Origin: Lichenicola sp964249735
GTDB taxonomy: Bacteria; Pseudomonadota; Alphaproteobacteria; Acetobacterales; Acetobacteraceae
DNA: 64,000 bases
Direction: 5' to 3'
Assembly: GCA_964249735.1 (NCBI GenBank)
Contig: CAXUDP010000004.1
Location: 6,228-70,227, forward strand
Shown here: positions 34,077 through 43,856 of the stretch, piece by piece
Layout of the letters: every line of letters starts with the position of its first letter
How positions within the stretch are numbered: the first letter of the stretch is position 1
Notes under the pieces: generated by a model
Seen by the model: the letters and a program-made list of their open reading frames with translations, nothing else
What the model was told of the DNA's origin: nothing
Database searches by the model: none
Made by a program: the position numbers and the translations under genes

Positions 34077-36062
34077 ATGGTGCGCCGCATGATCGCTGCC
34101 GCCCGCCTGTCCCTGTTGTCGTTCCTCCTGGCCGGGACCGCATTCGCGGCGCCGCGGCCGCTGCACCTGTTCATCCAGGCGGCGGTGTCGCCGGACGGGA
34201 GCCGGGTGGCGACGCTCGAGGCCGACCAGCCGGCCGACGAGAGCGCCGATCCGACGGTGGCGATCGTGCTCCGGCCTGCCTCCAGCCAGGGTCAGGCGGT
34301 CACCGTGCGTCTGCCCTGCCAGGGGCCGGCCTGTGTCCCCTCGTCGCTGGCCTGGTCGCCGGACAGCCGCCACCTCGCCTTCGTGCTCAGGCAGCCCAAG
34401 GCGGCGCACCGCTTCATCTACGTGGCGCAGGCGGACGGCGGCGGCCTTGCCCGGCTGCTGGAGTTCGACGGCACGCTGCAGGGCCTGCGCTACGGGCCGG
34501 ACGGGACGCTTGCGGTGCTGGCGACGGCGGGCGCGCACAAGGAGCCCGGCGCCACCCAGGCGGCAGCGAAGCTGACCGGTGAAATCGGGGTCGACGAGGA
34601 CGAGCAGCGCATCGCTACGGTCCGCGACAACGCGCTGCACTACGAGTCGCCGGCCGACCTCTACGTCTACGAGTATGACTGGCGGCCGGATCCGGCGCAG
34701 CCGGGCCACGCGCGGTACGTCGCCACCGCGGCGCACGGCAACGGCGACAACAACTGGTGGGTGTCGAAGCTGTACCGGATCGAGGCCGGGCATGCCGACG
34801 TGCTCTACACCCCGCCGCAGCGACAACAGCTCGCCGACCCGGTGGTGTCGCCGGACGGGCGCACGCTCGCCTTCATCGGCGGCATCATGAGCGATTTCGG
34901 CTCCACCGGCGGCGACGCGTTCCGTCTGGCGCTGGACACGTCGGCCGCACACCCGCCGGTGCTGCAGAACCTGGTGCCGAACATCCGCGCCAGCGTCACG
35001 GCGCTCACCTGGTCCTGCGGCGACGGGCTGACCGCGACCGCTCTGGCCGGATCGAAGGACGAGGTGCTGGCGCTGGGCGGGGCGGACGCGCAGCGCGTCG
35101 TGTGGTCGGGCGCAGAAACCGTGTCGACAGGACGCGGGCACTATGGCGTGTCCTGCGGCGCCGGCACGATGGCGGCCCTGCACCAGGACTTCACCCACGC
35201 GCCGGAGCTGGAGGTGCGCGGCAGCGGCGGGTGGCACGACCTGACCCGCGCCAACGCCGGCCAGGTCGTGCCGGCCACTGCGCAGAGCATCACCTGGCGC
35301 GACGACCAGTTCGACGTGCAGGGCTGGCTGTTGACGCCCGAGGGGATGCCGAACGACATGAACGGCGCCAAGGGGCCGATGATCGTATCGGTGCATGGCG
35401 GCCCGTCGGCAGCGAACATCCCCAACTACCTGACCACGCGCGGCGAGGAGCTGTTCCTGCTCCAGGCTGGCTACCGCGTATTCCTGCCCAACCCGCGCGG
35501 CTCGTTCGGCCAGGGCGAGGCCTTCACTGCAGCCAACGTGCGCGACTTCGGCCACGGCGACCTGCGCGACGTCCTGACCGGCATCGACGCGGTGGAGCGG
35601 ACGGCGCCCGTGGACGACCACCGCCTCGGCCTGACCGGCTACAGCTATGGCGGCTACATGACGATGTGGACGGTGACCCAGACCAACCGCTTCCGCGCGG
35701 CTGTGGCGGGGGCCGGCATCTCCGACTGGCAGAGCTACTACGGCGAGAACGGCATCGACCAGTGGATGATCCCGTTCTTCGGCGCCTCGGTGTACGACGA
35801 CCCGGCGATCTACGCGAAGTCCTCGCCGATCTCCTTCATCCGGCAGGTGCGGACGCCGACCTTCGAGTTCGTCGGCGATGCCGACGTGGAGTGCCCGATG
35901 CCGCAGACGCAGGAGTTCTACCATGCCCTGCACACCCTGGGGGTGCCGACCGAGTTCGTGGTGTATGCCGGCCAGGGCCACGGGCTGCGCGACCCCAAGG
36001 ACCAGGCGGACGCCCGCCGCCGCACCCTGGCCTGGTTCGCGCGCTACCTCGGCGCGTCGTAG
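34077..36062 (+). CDS. Exported S9-family (prolyl oligopeptidase-like) peptidase
   Basis: 661 residues. The signal peptide (ARLSLLSFLLAGTAFAA) is followed by a beta-propeller with repeats such as SPDGSRVATL, SPDSRHLAFVL and SPDGRTLAFIGG. The alpha/beta hydrolase domain has VHGGPS, the nucleophile S523 in GLTGYSYGGYMTMW, Asp in VGDADVECP and His in AGQGHGLRDP. This is the acylaminoacyl-peptidase/dipeptidyl-peptidase arrangement, acting on short peptides in the periplasm. The 3' end overlaps the convergent glycosyltransferase gene by 19 bases. Confidence 0.88.
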   Translation: MVRRMIAAARLSLLSFLLAGTAFAAPRPLHLFIQAAVSPDGSRVATLEADQPADESADPTVAIVLRPASSQGQAVTVRLPCQGPACVPSSLAWSPDSRHLAFVLRQPKAAHRFIYVAQADGGGLARLLEFDGTLQGLRYGPDGTLAVLATAGAHKEPGATQAAAKLTGEIGVDEDEQRIATVRDNALHYESPADLYVYEYDWRPDPAQPGHARYVATAAHGNGDNNWWVSKLYRIEAGHADVLYTPPQRQQLADPVVSPDGRTLAFIGGIMSDFGSTGGDAFRLALDTSAAHPPVLQNLVPNIRASVTALTWSCGDGLTATALAGSKDEVLALGGADAQRVVWSGAETVSTGRGHYGVSCGAGTMAALHQDFTHAPELEVRGSGGWHDLTRANAGQVVPATAQSITWRDDQFDVQGWLLTPEGMPNDMNGAKGPMIVSVHGGPSAANIPNYLTTRGEELFLLQAGYRVFLPNPRGSFGQGEAFTAANVRDFGHGDLRDVLTGIDAVERTAPVDDHRLGLTGYSYGGYMTMWTVTQTNRFRAAVAGAGISDWQSYYGENGIDQWMIPFFGASVYDDPAIYAKSSPISFIRQVRTPTFEFVGDADVECPMPQTQEFYHALHTLGVPTEFVVYAGQGHGLRDPKDQADARRRTLAWFARYLGAS

Positions 36063-37987
36063 CGCCCGGGCGCAGAGGCCGACCCCGGGGCCAGCCGGCG
36101 GGCCCATATGCCGGACATCGCGTCCTCGAATTGCCGGGCGAACCGGCTGGCGTCGAACAAGGGCGAGGCGAGCACCCGGACACGCAGGTCGTGCCGCAGC
36201 CGTGCCAACCGGTCGAGATCAGCGGTCAGCCGGACTGCCGTGTCGATGTAGTCGTCCTCGTCCTCCGCCACCCAGTCCGGCAGGCCGGCGTTGCGCATGA
36301 TGGTCTCGCCCACGCGCGACAGGAAGCGGTCCCCGGTCCGGGTCAACACCGGGACGCCCATCCACAACGCTTCAAAGGTGGTGGTGCCGCCGGGAAACGG
36401 GAACGGGTCCAGCGCCACGTCGATGCGGTGATGCGCGCGCAGGTACTCCGCCCGTGACGACGCCTGCTCCAGCAGCAGGCGTTCCCCGGCGATGCCGTGG
36501 GCCGCGAAACGGGCGCGCAGCGCGGCGCACGCGGCCGCCTCTCCGAGCGGCGGCGCCTTGAGCACGAGGCGGCTGTCCGGCACTGCCCGAAGCACCCGGG
36601 CCCAGGTGGCGATCACGACGTCGTTGATCTTGGCCAGGGTGTTGAAGCAGCCGAACGTGATCGATCCGGTGCTTCGCGCCGGCAGCGGGGACACCTCGAC
36701 CGTCACGGCCGGAGGGGTGAAGCAGTAGTAGATGTCCGGCAGCGGCCAGACCTGCTCGACGAACTCGCCGGACGCGCCGGGCGGCGAAACCTGGGGATCG
36801 GCGATGACGTAGTCGATTTCGGCCAGGCCGGTCGTCGCGAAGTAGCCGAGCCAGGACGCCTGCACCGGAGCCGGCCGCCAGCAGAACACGGGCAGCCTGT
36901 TCCCCGCCGTGTGTCCGGACAGGTCGAGCAGGATCTGCACGCCGGTCGCCCGGATCGAGCGTGCCGCGGCCTCGTCGTCCAGCCCGGCGATCGGCTGCCA
37001 CGTCGCGACACGCCGCCTGATCCGCGCGGTCAGCTCGTCCTCGGCCGTTCCCGTCGGGAAGGCCAGGAACGTGATCCGTTCGGGATCGGCCGCTTCGAGG
37101 AGGCCTTCCAGGAAGTAGCCGACCGGATGGTTGCGCAGGTCTCCGGACACAAGGCCCACCCGGATCGGCCCGGACGCGGATCCCGGATCGCGGCCTGTGA
37201 ACGGATGCGGGACGCGCGAGGCGGCTAGGGCGCCAAAGGCGGCAGCCATCGCGCTCATGGCGTCCGGTGTCCCGCCCAAACGGTAGTTCTCGGCCAGCAG
37301 CCGGTTGGATCGCAGGGCGAAGTCGTCTGGTCTGAGACGCAGGGCGTCGTCGAAGGCGGCGCAGGCGTCCTCGATGCGCCCGCAGTCGCGCAGCGCGTTC
37401 CCCAGGGTGTTGCAGGCATCGGCATCGGGCCTGAGGGCGACCGACCGGCGCAGGGACCGGATCGCCTGGTCCAGACGCCATTGCCGTGCCAGGGCGTTGC
37501 CCAGGTTGTAGTGGCCGTCGGCCCGGTCGGGCTGGACCGCCACCGCCTTGCGGAAGCAGGCGATCCCGTCCTCGGGCTGGCCGAGCGTGGTCAGGATGCT
37601 GCCGAGGTTGCTGCAGGCCGACACGTGGTCCGGCTGGAGGGCGAGCACGGCGCGAAAGCACCGGGTGGCTTCGTCGAGACGGCCGAGGGCCGCCTGGGCG
37701 TTGCCGAGGTTGTAATGGAACTCAGCCCGGGTACGGTCGAGCGCGATCGCCTGGTCGATCAGCGCGACCGCCTCGTCATGCCGGCCGAGCTGATGCACGA
37801 GCACGCCCAGCAGGTGCAGGGCGACCGCATGCCGGCCGTCGGCGCGGAGGATCCGGCGGTAAAGCGCTTCCGCCTCGGCAGAGCGTCCGGCCCGGTGCTG
37901 ACGGACGGCCTCGGTGAGCAGCGCCGCGGCGGGGCCGGCCGACGCGGGCGCCACGTGTCCGTGCGCCCTGCGCTGCTGCCGGTTCAT
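36044..37987 (-). CDS. TPR-repeat protein with SPINDLY/O-GlcNAc-transferase-like (GT41) domain
   Basis: 647 residues. The first ~250 are TPR repeats (AEFHYNLGNAQAALGRLDEATRC; DGHYNLGNALARQWRLDQAIRS and similar). The C-terminal two thirds is a GT41 domain: IRVGLVSGDLRNHPVGYFLE, LLDLSGHTAGNRL, APVQASWLGYFATTGL, DYVIADPQVSP, ITFGCFNTLAKI, then DPFPFPGGTTTFEALWMGVPVLT. The sugar-nucleotide-binding end is complete. Bacterial members probably transfer sugars to proteins or envelope glycans. No signal peptide. It is convergent with, and overlaps, the S9 peptidase gene. Confidence 0.9.
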   Translation of the reverse strand: MNRQQRRAHGHVAPASAGPAAALLTEAVRQHRAGRSAEAEALYRRILRADGRHAVALHLLGVLVHQLGRHDEAVALIDQAIALDRTRAEFHYNLGNAQAALGRLDEATRCFRAVLALQPDHVSACSNLGSILTTLGQPEDGIACFRKAVAVQPDRADGHYNLGNALARQWRLDQAIRSLRRSVALRPDADACNTLGNALRDCGRIEDACAAFDDALRLRPDDFALRSNRLLAENYRLGGTPDAMSAMAAAFGALAASRVPHPFTGRDPGSASGPIRVGLVSGDLRNHPVGYFLEGLLEAADPERITFLAFPTGTAEDELTARIRRRVATWQPIAGLDDEAAARSIRATGVQILLDLSGHTAGNRLPVFCWRPAPVQASWLGYFATTGLAEIDYVIADPQVSPPGASGEFVEQVWPLPDIYYCFTPPAVTVEVSPLPARSTGSITFGCFNTLAKINDVVIATWARVLRAVPDSRLVLKAPPLGEAAACAALRARFAAHGIAGERLLLEQASSRAEYLRAHHRIDVALDPFPFPGGTTTFEALWMGVPVLTRTGDRFLSRVGETIMRNAGLPDWVAEDEDDYIDTAVRLTADLDRLARLRHDLRVRVLASPLFDASRFARQFEDAMSGIWARRLAPGSASAPGRYDAPR

Positions 37988-38030
37988 GCGGCGCCTTCCG
38001 CCGCGCCCGGTCCGAAGCCGGGGCGCTCGG

Positions 38031-41000
38031 TCAATGGCTCGCCGGCGGGACGTTCCCTTCCGGCGGGTAGGCCGGGAGCAGCGGCGGCGGCGGCGCCACC
38101 CGGTGCGGCGTCTGCGCCAGCTCGGCCAGCAGCGTCTTCACCCCGGTCTCGAGCTGGATGTCGTGGTCGGTCAGGAACTCGCCCGGCACGTCCTCGACCT
38201 CGATGTCGGGATCGACGCCGTGGTTCTCGATCACCCACTGGCCGTCGGTGCCGTACAGGCTGTGCTCGGGCACGGTGATCGAGCCGCCGTCGAGCATGGT
38301 CCAGTTGCCGCGTATGCCGCGCACGCCGCCCCAGGTGCGTGTGCCGATGAGCTTGCCCAGGCCATACTTGCGGAAATAGTACGGGAAGATGTCGCCGTCC
38401 GAGGCGGAATAATGGTTCATCAGCACCACCTTCGGCCCGTCCAGCAGCTCCTGCGGCGTTTCCTCCGCACTGCGCTCCCGATTGGTGCCCATGCCGACCA
38501 GCACCCGACGCAGCCGTTCCAGCACGATCTGGTCGATGAAGCCGCCATTGTTCCAGCGGTCGTCGACGATCAATGCCTGCTTGTCGAGCTGGGCATAGAA
38601 CTGGCGGATGAACTGCTTTATCCCCAGGCTCTCCATGTCGGACAGATACACGTAGCCGATCCGGCCGCCCGACAGGCGGTCCACCTTGTCGCGGTTGTGG
38701 TCGATCCAGTACTGCTCGCGCACGTGCAGCTCGTTGACCAGCGGCTGCACCGTCACGTCGTGCCGGCCGCTGGTGGCCTGGCTCGAGACCGTCAGCGTGA
38801 CCGGGCCGGACAGCCCGACGAACAGGCTGTACGGGTTCGTGGGCGCCCGGAGCTCCTCCCCGTCCACCGCCAGCAGGTAGTCGCCATCGCGGACCCCGAC
38901 ACCGGGCTCGGTCAGCGGGCTGCGGTACTCGGCCCGGCTGTTGTCGCCGGGATAGATCTTCGCGAACCGGTAGCGGCCCGAGGCGGCGTCGAGCGCGTAG
39001 TCGACGCCGAGCAGCGGCGTGGTGACAGGCTCGGTGCGGTCCTCGTCGCCGCCGGTGGTGACGTAGGTGTGCGAGTTGCCGAGCTCGCCCTGCATCTCGC
39101 CGATCAGGTATGTCAGGTCCTCGCGTGAGCCGAGCAGCGGCAGCAGCCGTGCGTAGCTGTCGTGCACGGCCTTCCAGTCGTCGCCGTTCATCGCGCTGTT
39201 GAAGAACAGGTCACGCTCGAGCCGCCAGGCGTTCTCGAACATCTCGGCCCATTCCTGCCGCGGCTCGACCCGTTCGCGCAGCTCGTCGAGCGCCAGCGCA
39301 TGGTCGTTGCCGTGTCCGGGCTTTGCATCGGCGACGTGCCAGCCGTGGCCGAGCCTGTACAGCACCCGGTTGCCGTCCGCGGACAGCGCGTAGTTGTCGT
39401 TGCCCTCGACCACCACCTCGTCCTTTCGCGCGCCCATATCGAACACGTGCAGCGCCGGCTTCTCTCCCGGCAGGTTGCCCTCGATCAGCGACGGCGACTC
39501 GGTCTGGTAGAAGATCCGCCCGCCGCGCATGTCGACCGCGTCGATGTCCGCCGGCGGCACCGGCACCGGCACCGCGCGCGCCATCAGCCCGTCGAGATCG
39601 ACGTGCACCGGCGCCGACACGCCGGGCGCGGGCGGCGCCGGGTTCGCGCCGTGCGCGTCGTGCCCCGGCAGGCTCGCCTGCGCCGGCTGGTCGGGCTTCG
39701 GCGCCACGGTGCTCTCGTCCGATTGCGGCGCGAACGGCGAGGGGGTCGCGGCGGCGAGGGTCGCCATGTAGAGCCCGCTCGACTTCAGGGTGGCGATGTT
39801 GAACTCGCTGTCGGAGAAGGTCGGCAGCTCGTGCCGGTTGGACACGAACAGCAGGTACTTGCCGTCCGGCGAGAACACCGGATCGGAATCACTTGCGGTC
39901 GGCGCGCTGACGATCGTGTCGCGGCTGCCGGCGATCTCGTAGAGATGGATCTCGTGCTGCTGGTGGTCGCGGACCGTGCTGTAGGCGAGCCACTTGCCGT
40001 CCGGCGAGAACGAGGGGTCGTGGATCTCGCGCTCCCGGTCCTGCGCCACGCGCCTGGGCTCGGCGGCATCGGTGGTGACCAGCCAAAGGTCGTGGTTGCC
40101 GTCCGGCACCGCCAGGGTGCGTCCGTCCGGCGACCAGACCGGGGTGTAGTAGAACCCGGTGGGGAAGTGGGTGAGCAACGTTTCCTGCCCACCCAGCGCC
40201 GGCCGGATCGCGACCTCCTGCTCGCCGCTGCCGTCGGTGGTGTAGGCGACCGTGCGCCCGTCCGGCGACCAGGAGGGGTGGTCCTCGTCGGCATTGCCCG
40301 TGCGGGTCAGGTTGCGGATCGCGCCGTGCTCGGCCGGCACGGTGACGATGTCGCCGCGCGCCGAGAACGCGGCCCGGCCGCCATTGGGCGACAGCGCATA
40401 GTCCACCCGCTGCGCGGTGTCGGTGGCGCGGATCATGCCGGCCACCTTGGCCCAGCGCGTGGTGGTGCGCGTGCCGTCATCCGGCACGTCGGCATTGACC
40501 TGGTGCAGCGCCTCGTCCGGCAGGGTGATCGCCCACAGGTGGCCACCCTGCTGGAAGGTGATGGTGCCGCCCGCGGCGGCGCCATCGGCCACCCCGTAGG
40601 ACGGGAAGTCGACGTCGTAGTCGGTGAAGTGCGTGACCTGCCGGAACTGCTTGGTGTCGAGGTCATAGACCCAGATGTTGCCGCGCCGGTGCTCGTCGCG
40701 GTCGGACAGGAAGTAGATCCGGCGGCCGACCCACATCGGCGCGGTGTCGTTGCCCTTCCAGTCGGTGATCCGGGTCAGCGCCTTGGTGGCGAAGTCGTAG
40801 GTGTAGATGTCGGGCGCGCGGCCGCCGTCGTAGCGCTTCCAGGTGCGGAAGTCGCGGAAGATGCGGGTGTAGGCGATGGTGTGGTCGTTCGGTCCGAACG
40901 TCAGCAGGCCGCCCCGGTCGAGCGGCAGGGGCGTCGGCAGGCCGCCCGCCACCGGCACCTGGAACAAGCGGTGCACCGACGGGTTCCAGTCCATGCGCCG

Positions 41001-41441
41001 TGACATGAACACAATGTTCTTCGAATCCGGGGTCCAGGTGACCACCATGTTGTCCGGGCCCCAGCGGGTCGGCGCCTTGGCCACCACGTCGGAATGGAAG
41101 GTGAGGCGGCGCGCCTCGCCGCCGCCGGCCGGGATCACGTAGACGTCCTGGTTGCCCTGCGTGGTGGCGGTGTAGGCGATCCACTTCCCGTCCGGCGAGT
41201 AGCGCGGCATCACGTCCTGGCCCGGATCCGCGGTCAGGCGCAGCGCGGTGCCGCCCTCGCGCGGCACTGTCCACAGGTTGCCGTGCGCCACGAACACGAT
41301 CCGGTCGCCATGCGCGTTCGGGAACCGCATCAGCGTTGGCGTTCCCGCGCGTGCCGTGCGGACGGGGAGCACGCCGGACAACGTGGTCGCGGCGAGCAGC
41401 CCGACCGCCAGTGCTGCGCGGGACCAGGTCGTGTCGGCCAT
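38031..41441 (-). CDS. Exported tricorn-like S41 protease
   Basis: 1136 residues. Start ATG 41441 follows AAGGAG; MADTTWSRAALAVGLLAATT is a signal peptide. Two successive WD/PD40-type beta-propellers occupy residues ~30-680, with many SPDGKWIAYT, SPDGRTVAYT and SPDGKYLLFVS blades. A tricorn core domain follows, with the His-bearing NGDDWKAVHDSYARLL, then a PDZ-like region (GVRDGDYLLAVDGEELR). The S41 catalytic domain contains NHYSASDGDIFPYYF with the nucleophile serine, and GTRTWGGVRG. Tricorn-type enzymes trim proteasome- or protease-derived peptides, here in the periplasm. It may act together with the S9 peptidase and the Pip aminopeptidase. Confidence 0.92.
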   Translation of the reverse strand: MADTTWSRAALAVGLLAATTLSGVLPVRTARAGTPTLMRFPNAHGDRIVFVAHGNLWTVPREGGTALRLTADPGQDVMPRYSPDGKWIAYTATTQGNQDVYVIPAGGGEARRLTFHSDVVAKAPTRWGPDNMVVTWTPDSKNIVFMSRRMDWNPSVHRLFQVPVAGGLPTPLPLDRGGLLTFGPNDHTIAYTRIFRDFRTWKRYDGGRAPDIYTYDFATKALTRITDWKGNDTAPMWVGRRIYFLSDRDEHRRGNIWVYDLDTKQFRQVTHFTDYDVDFPSYGVADGAAAGGTITFQQGGHLWAITLPDEALHQVNADVPDDGTRTTTRWAKVAGMIRATDTAQRVDYALSPNGGRAAFSARGDIVTVPAEHGAIRNLTRTGNADEDHPSWSPDGRTVAYTTDGSGEQEVAIRPALGGQETLLTHFPTGFYYTPVWSPDGRTLAVPDGNHDLWLVTTDAAEPRRVAQDREREIHDPSFSPDGKWLAYSTVRDHQQHEIHLYEIAGSRDTIVSAPTASDSDPVFSPDGKYLLFVSNRHELPTFSDSEFNIATLKSSGLYMATLAAATPSPFAPQSDESTVAPKPDQPAQASLPGHDAHGANPAPPAPGVSAPVHVDLDGLMARAVPVPVPPADIDAVDMRGGRIFYQTESPSLIEGNLPGEKPALHVFDMGARKDEVVVEGNDNYALSADGNRVLYRLGHGWHVADAKPGHGNDHALALDELRERVEPRQEWAEMFENAWRLERDLFFNSAMNGDDWKAVHDSYARLLPLLGSREDLTYLIGEMQGELGNSHTYVTTGGDEDRTEPVTTPLLGVDYALDAASGRYRFAKIYPGDNSRAEYRSPLTEPGVGVRDGDYLLAVDGEELRAPTNPYSLFVGLSGPVTLTVSSQATSGRHDVTVQPLVNELHVREQYWIDHNRDKVDRLSGGRIGYVYLSDMESLGIKQFIRQFYAQLDKQALIVDDRWNNGGFIDQIVLERLRRVLVGMGTNRERSAEETPQELLDGPKVVLMNHYSASDGDIFPYYFRKYGLGKLIGTRTWGGVRGIRGNWTMLDGGSITVPEHSLYGTDGQWVIENHGVDPDIEVEDVPGEFLTDHDIQLETGVKTLLAELAQTPHRVAPPPPLLPAYPPEGNVPPASH

Positions 41442-41554
41442 TCGGTCGGATCTCCTTGCGGGACACGAAGGGAGCCCGCGTTCGTACAACCGGTCAAGGT
41501 CGGTGCCGCTTCGGCCGATCACCCGATCGCGCCGCCGAGGGCGCATGCAGCCGT

Positions 41555-42115
41555 TCAGAGATTTCCTGCGATCGCGCCGGCAAGCTGCTGCAGCAGGCCG
41601 CTCATCGCCGCCACCTCCGCCGTGTCGCCGGCTGGCACCCCGGTTGTGACGAGACGGACCCGGCGCTGCGATGACACGACCGGCGGCGGGACCCGCTCGA
41701 CCGTCCAGTCCGCAGCCAGGGCCAGGGTGCCGGAGGCGTCGAGGTCGAAGGCGGTGACGGTCAGGCTGACGCGTCGGAACGCCGGCCTGAGCGGCGAGCT
41801 TGTGACCACCGCCGCTTGCGGCAGCCTCGCCTGCAGGTCGGCCGCCAGGGCCAGGCGGATGCCGACCGACAGGCGGTCGCCCCAGCGCCCGTTCCGGCTC
41901 GCCACCAGCTCGTAGGGACCGACGCGATGCAGGATCCGGCTGGTGTCGAGATGCTCCGGCAGCAGCACCGGGCGCAGCTCGACCACCTCCGCCGGCAGCG
42001 GCTCCACGGCGGCGGCGGCAGGCTGTGGCGTCGCCAGGACGTAGCTGTGCAGCGCCGGCGCCGCGCAGCCGCCAAGCCCGAGGACGGCCAGGACCATCGG
42101 GATCCTCTGCCTCAC
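41555..42115 (-). CDS. ABC-type transport auxiliary lipoprotein (PqiC/DUF330-like)
   Basis: 186 residues with lipobox LGLGGC (Cys17). The chain HSYVLATP, then LRPVLLPEHLDTSRILHRVGPYELVASRNGRWGDRL, matches the PqiC/YmbA family that works with MCE-domain lipid transporters. The gene closes a four-gene Mla/Mce-type operon. ATG 42115 overlaps the MlaD-like stop (ATGA). It probably anchors or completes the trans-envelope complex at the outer membrane. Confidence 0.85.
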   Translation of the reverse strand: MRQRIPMVLAVLGLGGCAAPALHSYVLATPQPAAAAVEPLPAEVVELRPVLLPEHLDTSRILHRVGPYELVASRNGRWGDRLSVGIRLALAADLQARLPQAAVVTSSPLRPAFRRVSLTVTAFDLDASGTLALAADWTVERVPPPVVSSQRRVRLVTTGVPAGDTAEVAAMSGLLQQLAGAIAGNL

Positions 42116-43080
42116 TGCGCGCGGCCCCGCAGCACCAGGGACGGATCCGCTTCCACGTCGTGCGCGATGCCGCGCAGGGTGTCGGCGGCGGCGGCCAGGT
42201 CGCGCAGGCTGGCTTCCAGGTTCAGCCGGTCCTCCGAGCGGTCCGAGGTGAGCGCGTCCAGGGTGGCGGTGAGGTGGCGGGCGTTGTCGGCGGCGCCGTT
42301 GGCGGTGGCGAGCAGCCGCTTCACCTCCGGCCCGCGCGCGGCGACCACGGTGCGCAGCGAGGCCGACAGCGCGTCGTAGTGCCCGATCACGCGCAGCGCC
42401 TCCGTGCGTATGGTTTCCACCGACTCCTTGATGATCGGCCCGGTGTCGTGCAGCCCGTCCGCGGTGACCTGCAGGCTGGCGATCAGCGGCGGCAGGCTGC
42501 GGTCCAGCGTGCCCGCCAGCTGCTCTACCGCGTGCAGGGTGCGCTGCGTATCCGCGGCCAGGTCGCGCAACGGCAGGCTGGTGACCTCGTCGCGCAGCCG
42601 CTCGAACGGGGACTGCAACGACGGGATCTCGACCAGGTCGCCGGGCAGGCCGGAGAACGCAGCGCCCGAGCCCGGCCTGAGATCCAGCTCCACCGCCATC
42701 TGCCCGGTGACCACGCTCTGCAGCGACAGCTCGCCGCGCAGGCCCGCCGCCACCAGGCGCTGCAGGCCGGCCCGTCCCGACGCCGCTCCGGGTCCGTCCA
42801 GCATCAGCCGGCCGGGATCGAGCTGCAGCACCACCGGGATGCGGGCGCGCAGGCTCCTCGGATCCACGTGCAGCGACACCGTCTCGACCGCGCCGACGCG
42901 CAGGCCGCGGAAGGTTACCGGCGCGCCGGGCGCCAGGCCCGCCACGTCGCCGGGGAAGTAGATCACCGCGCGGTCGACCGGGCTCAGCAGGTGCAGCCGC
43001 CCGAACGCCAGCACTGCCCCCAGCGCCAGCAGGAATCCCACCAGCACGAACAGCCCGACCGCCGTCTCCCTAGCCGCCAT
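42112..43080 (-). CDS. MlaD/MCE-domain lipid transport protein
   Basis: 322 residues. ATG 43080 is chosen because GGGAGG stands just upstream; another ATG lies at 43095. An N-terminal anchor helix (AVGLFVLVGFLLALGAVLAF) is followed by one MCE domain (VIYFPGDVAGLAPGAPVTFRG, then VGAVETVSLHVDP). The long C-terminal part is helical (residues ~170-320). MCE proteins form hexameric rings in the periplasm that carry phospholipids between membranes. It overlaps the ATPase stop by 11 bases. Confidence 0.9.
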   Translation of the reverse strand: MAARETAVGLFVLVGFLLALGAVLAFGRLHLLSPVDRAVIYFPGDVAGLAPGAPVTFRGLRVGAVETVSLHVDPRSLRARIPVVLQLDPGRLMLDGPGAASGRAGLQRLVAAGLRGELSLQSVVTGQMAVELDLRPGSGAAFSGLPGDLVEIPSLQSPFERLRDEVTSLPLRDLAADTQRTLHAVEQLAGTLDRSLPPLIASLQVTADGLHDTGPIIKESVETIRTEALRVIGHYDALSASLRTVVAARGPEVKRLLATANGAADNARHLTATLDALTSDRSEDRLNLEASLRDLAAAADTLRGIAHDVEADPSLVLRGRAQ

Positions 43081-43846
43081 CCCGCCCTCCCGCATCGGTC
43101 CGCTCGCGGTGCATGAACGCCCGCACCGTCGGATCGGTGCTCCCGTCGCGCAAGGCTGCCGGCGCGCCGGTGGCGATCACGGTGCGCGTGTCGGCGTCGA
43201 GGAAAGCGCCGTCGTCGGCGATCGCGAACAGGCTCGGCAGCTCGTGGCTGACCAGCACGATGGTGGTGCCGAGCCCTTCCCGCAGCTCCAGGATCAGGTC
43301 GTCCAGCCGTCGTGAGGTGACAGGATCCAGCCCGGCGGAGGGCTCGTCGAAGAACAGCACATCGGGGTCCAGCGCCAGCGCCCGGGCGATCCCGGCGCGC
43401 TTGCGCATGCCGCCGCTGAGCTCGGACGGCATCCGGTCGGCCGCATCCTCCATGCCCACCAGGGCCAGCTTGAACCGCACCAGGTCGGCGATGGCGGCGG
43501 CGCGCCTGCGCGTGAACAGCCGCAGCGGCAGGGCGACGTTCTGCGCCACCGTCAGCGAGCTCCACAGCGCCCCGCTCTGGAACAGCACGCCGAAGCGCCG
43601 GTTGAGCGCGGTTCGCTGCGACGGCTCGGCCGGCCAGTACGCTTCGCCGTCCACCCGTACGGTGCCGGCCTCCGGCCGAAGCAGGCCGACCAGCCCCTTC
43701 AGCACCGTGCTTTTGCCGCTGCCGCTGCCGCCCATCAGCGCGAAGATCGAGCCGGTGCGTATGCGCAGGTTCACGTCCCGCTGCACCACCGCGCCGCCGT
43801 AGCCGAGCGACAGGCCGCTGGCCTCGATCTTGGGCGCGTCGCTCAC
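43070..43846 (-). CDS. Lipid-transport ABC ATPase (MlaF-like)
   Basis: 258 residues from GTG 43846, placed 10 bases after the permease stop with GGGGG upstream. Walker A is MGGSGSGKSTVLKGL, the Q-loop is LFQSGALWSSLTV, the signature is ELSGGMRKRAGIARAL, and Walker B is PDVLFFDEPSAGLDP. GALWSSLTV and GMRKRA are specific to the MlaF/Ttg2A group that energises MCE-type lipid transport. Confidence 0.92.
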   Translation of the reverse strand: MSDAPKIEASGLSLGYGGAVVQRDVNLRIRTGSIFALMGGSGSGKSTVLKGLVGLLRPEAGTVRVDGEAYWPAEPSQRTALNRRFGVLFQSGALWSSLTVAQNVALPLRLFTRRRAAAIADLVRFKLALVGMEDAADRMPSELSGGMRKRAGIARALALDPDVLFFDEPSAGLDPVTSRRLDDLILELREGLGTTIVLVSHELPSLFAIADDGAFLDADTRTVIATGAPAALRDGSTDPTVRAFMHRERTDAGGRDGG

Positions 43847-43856
43847 AGTCCCCCGC

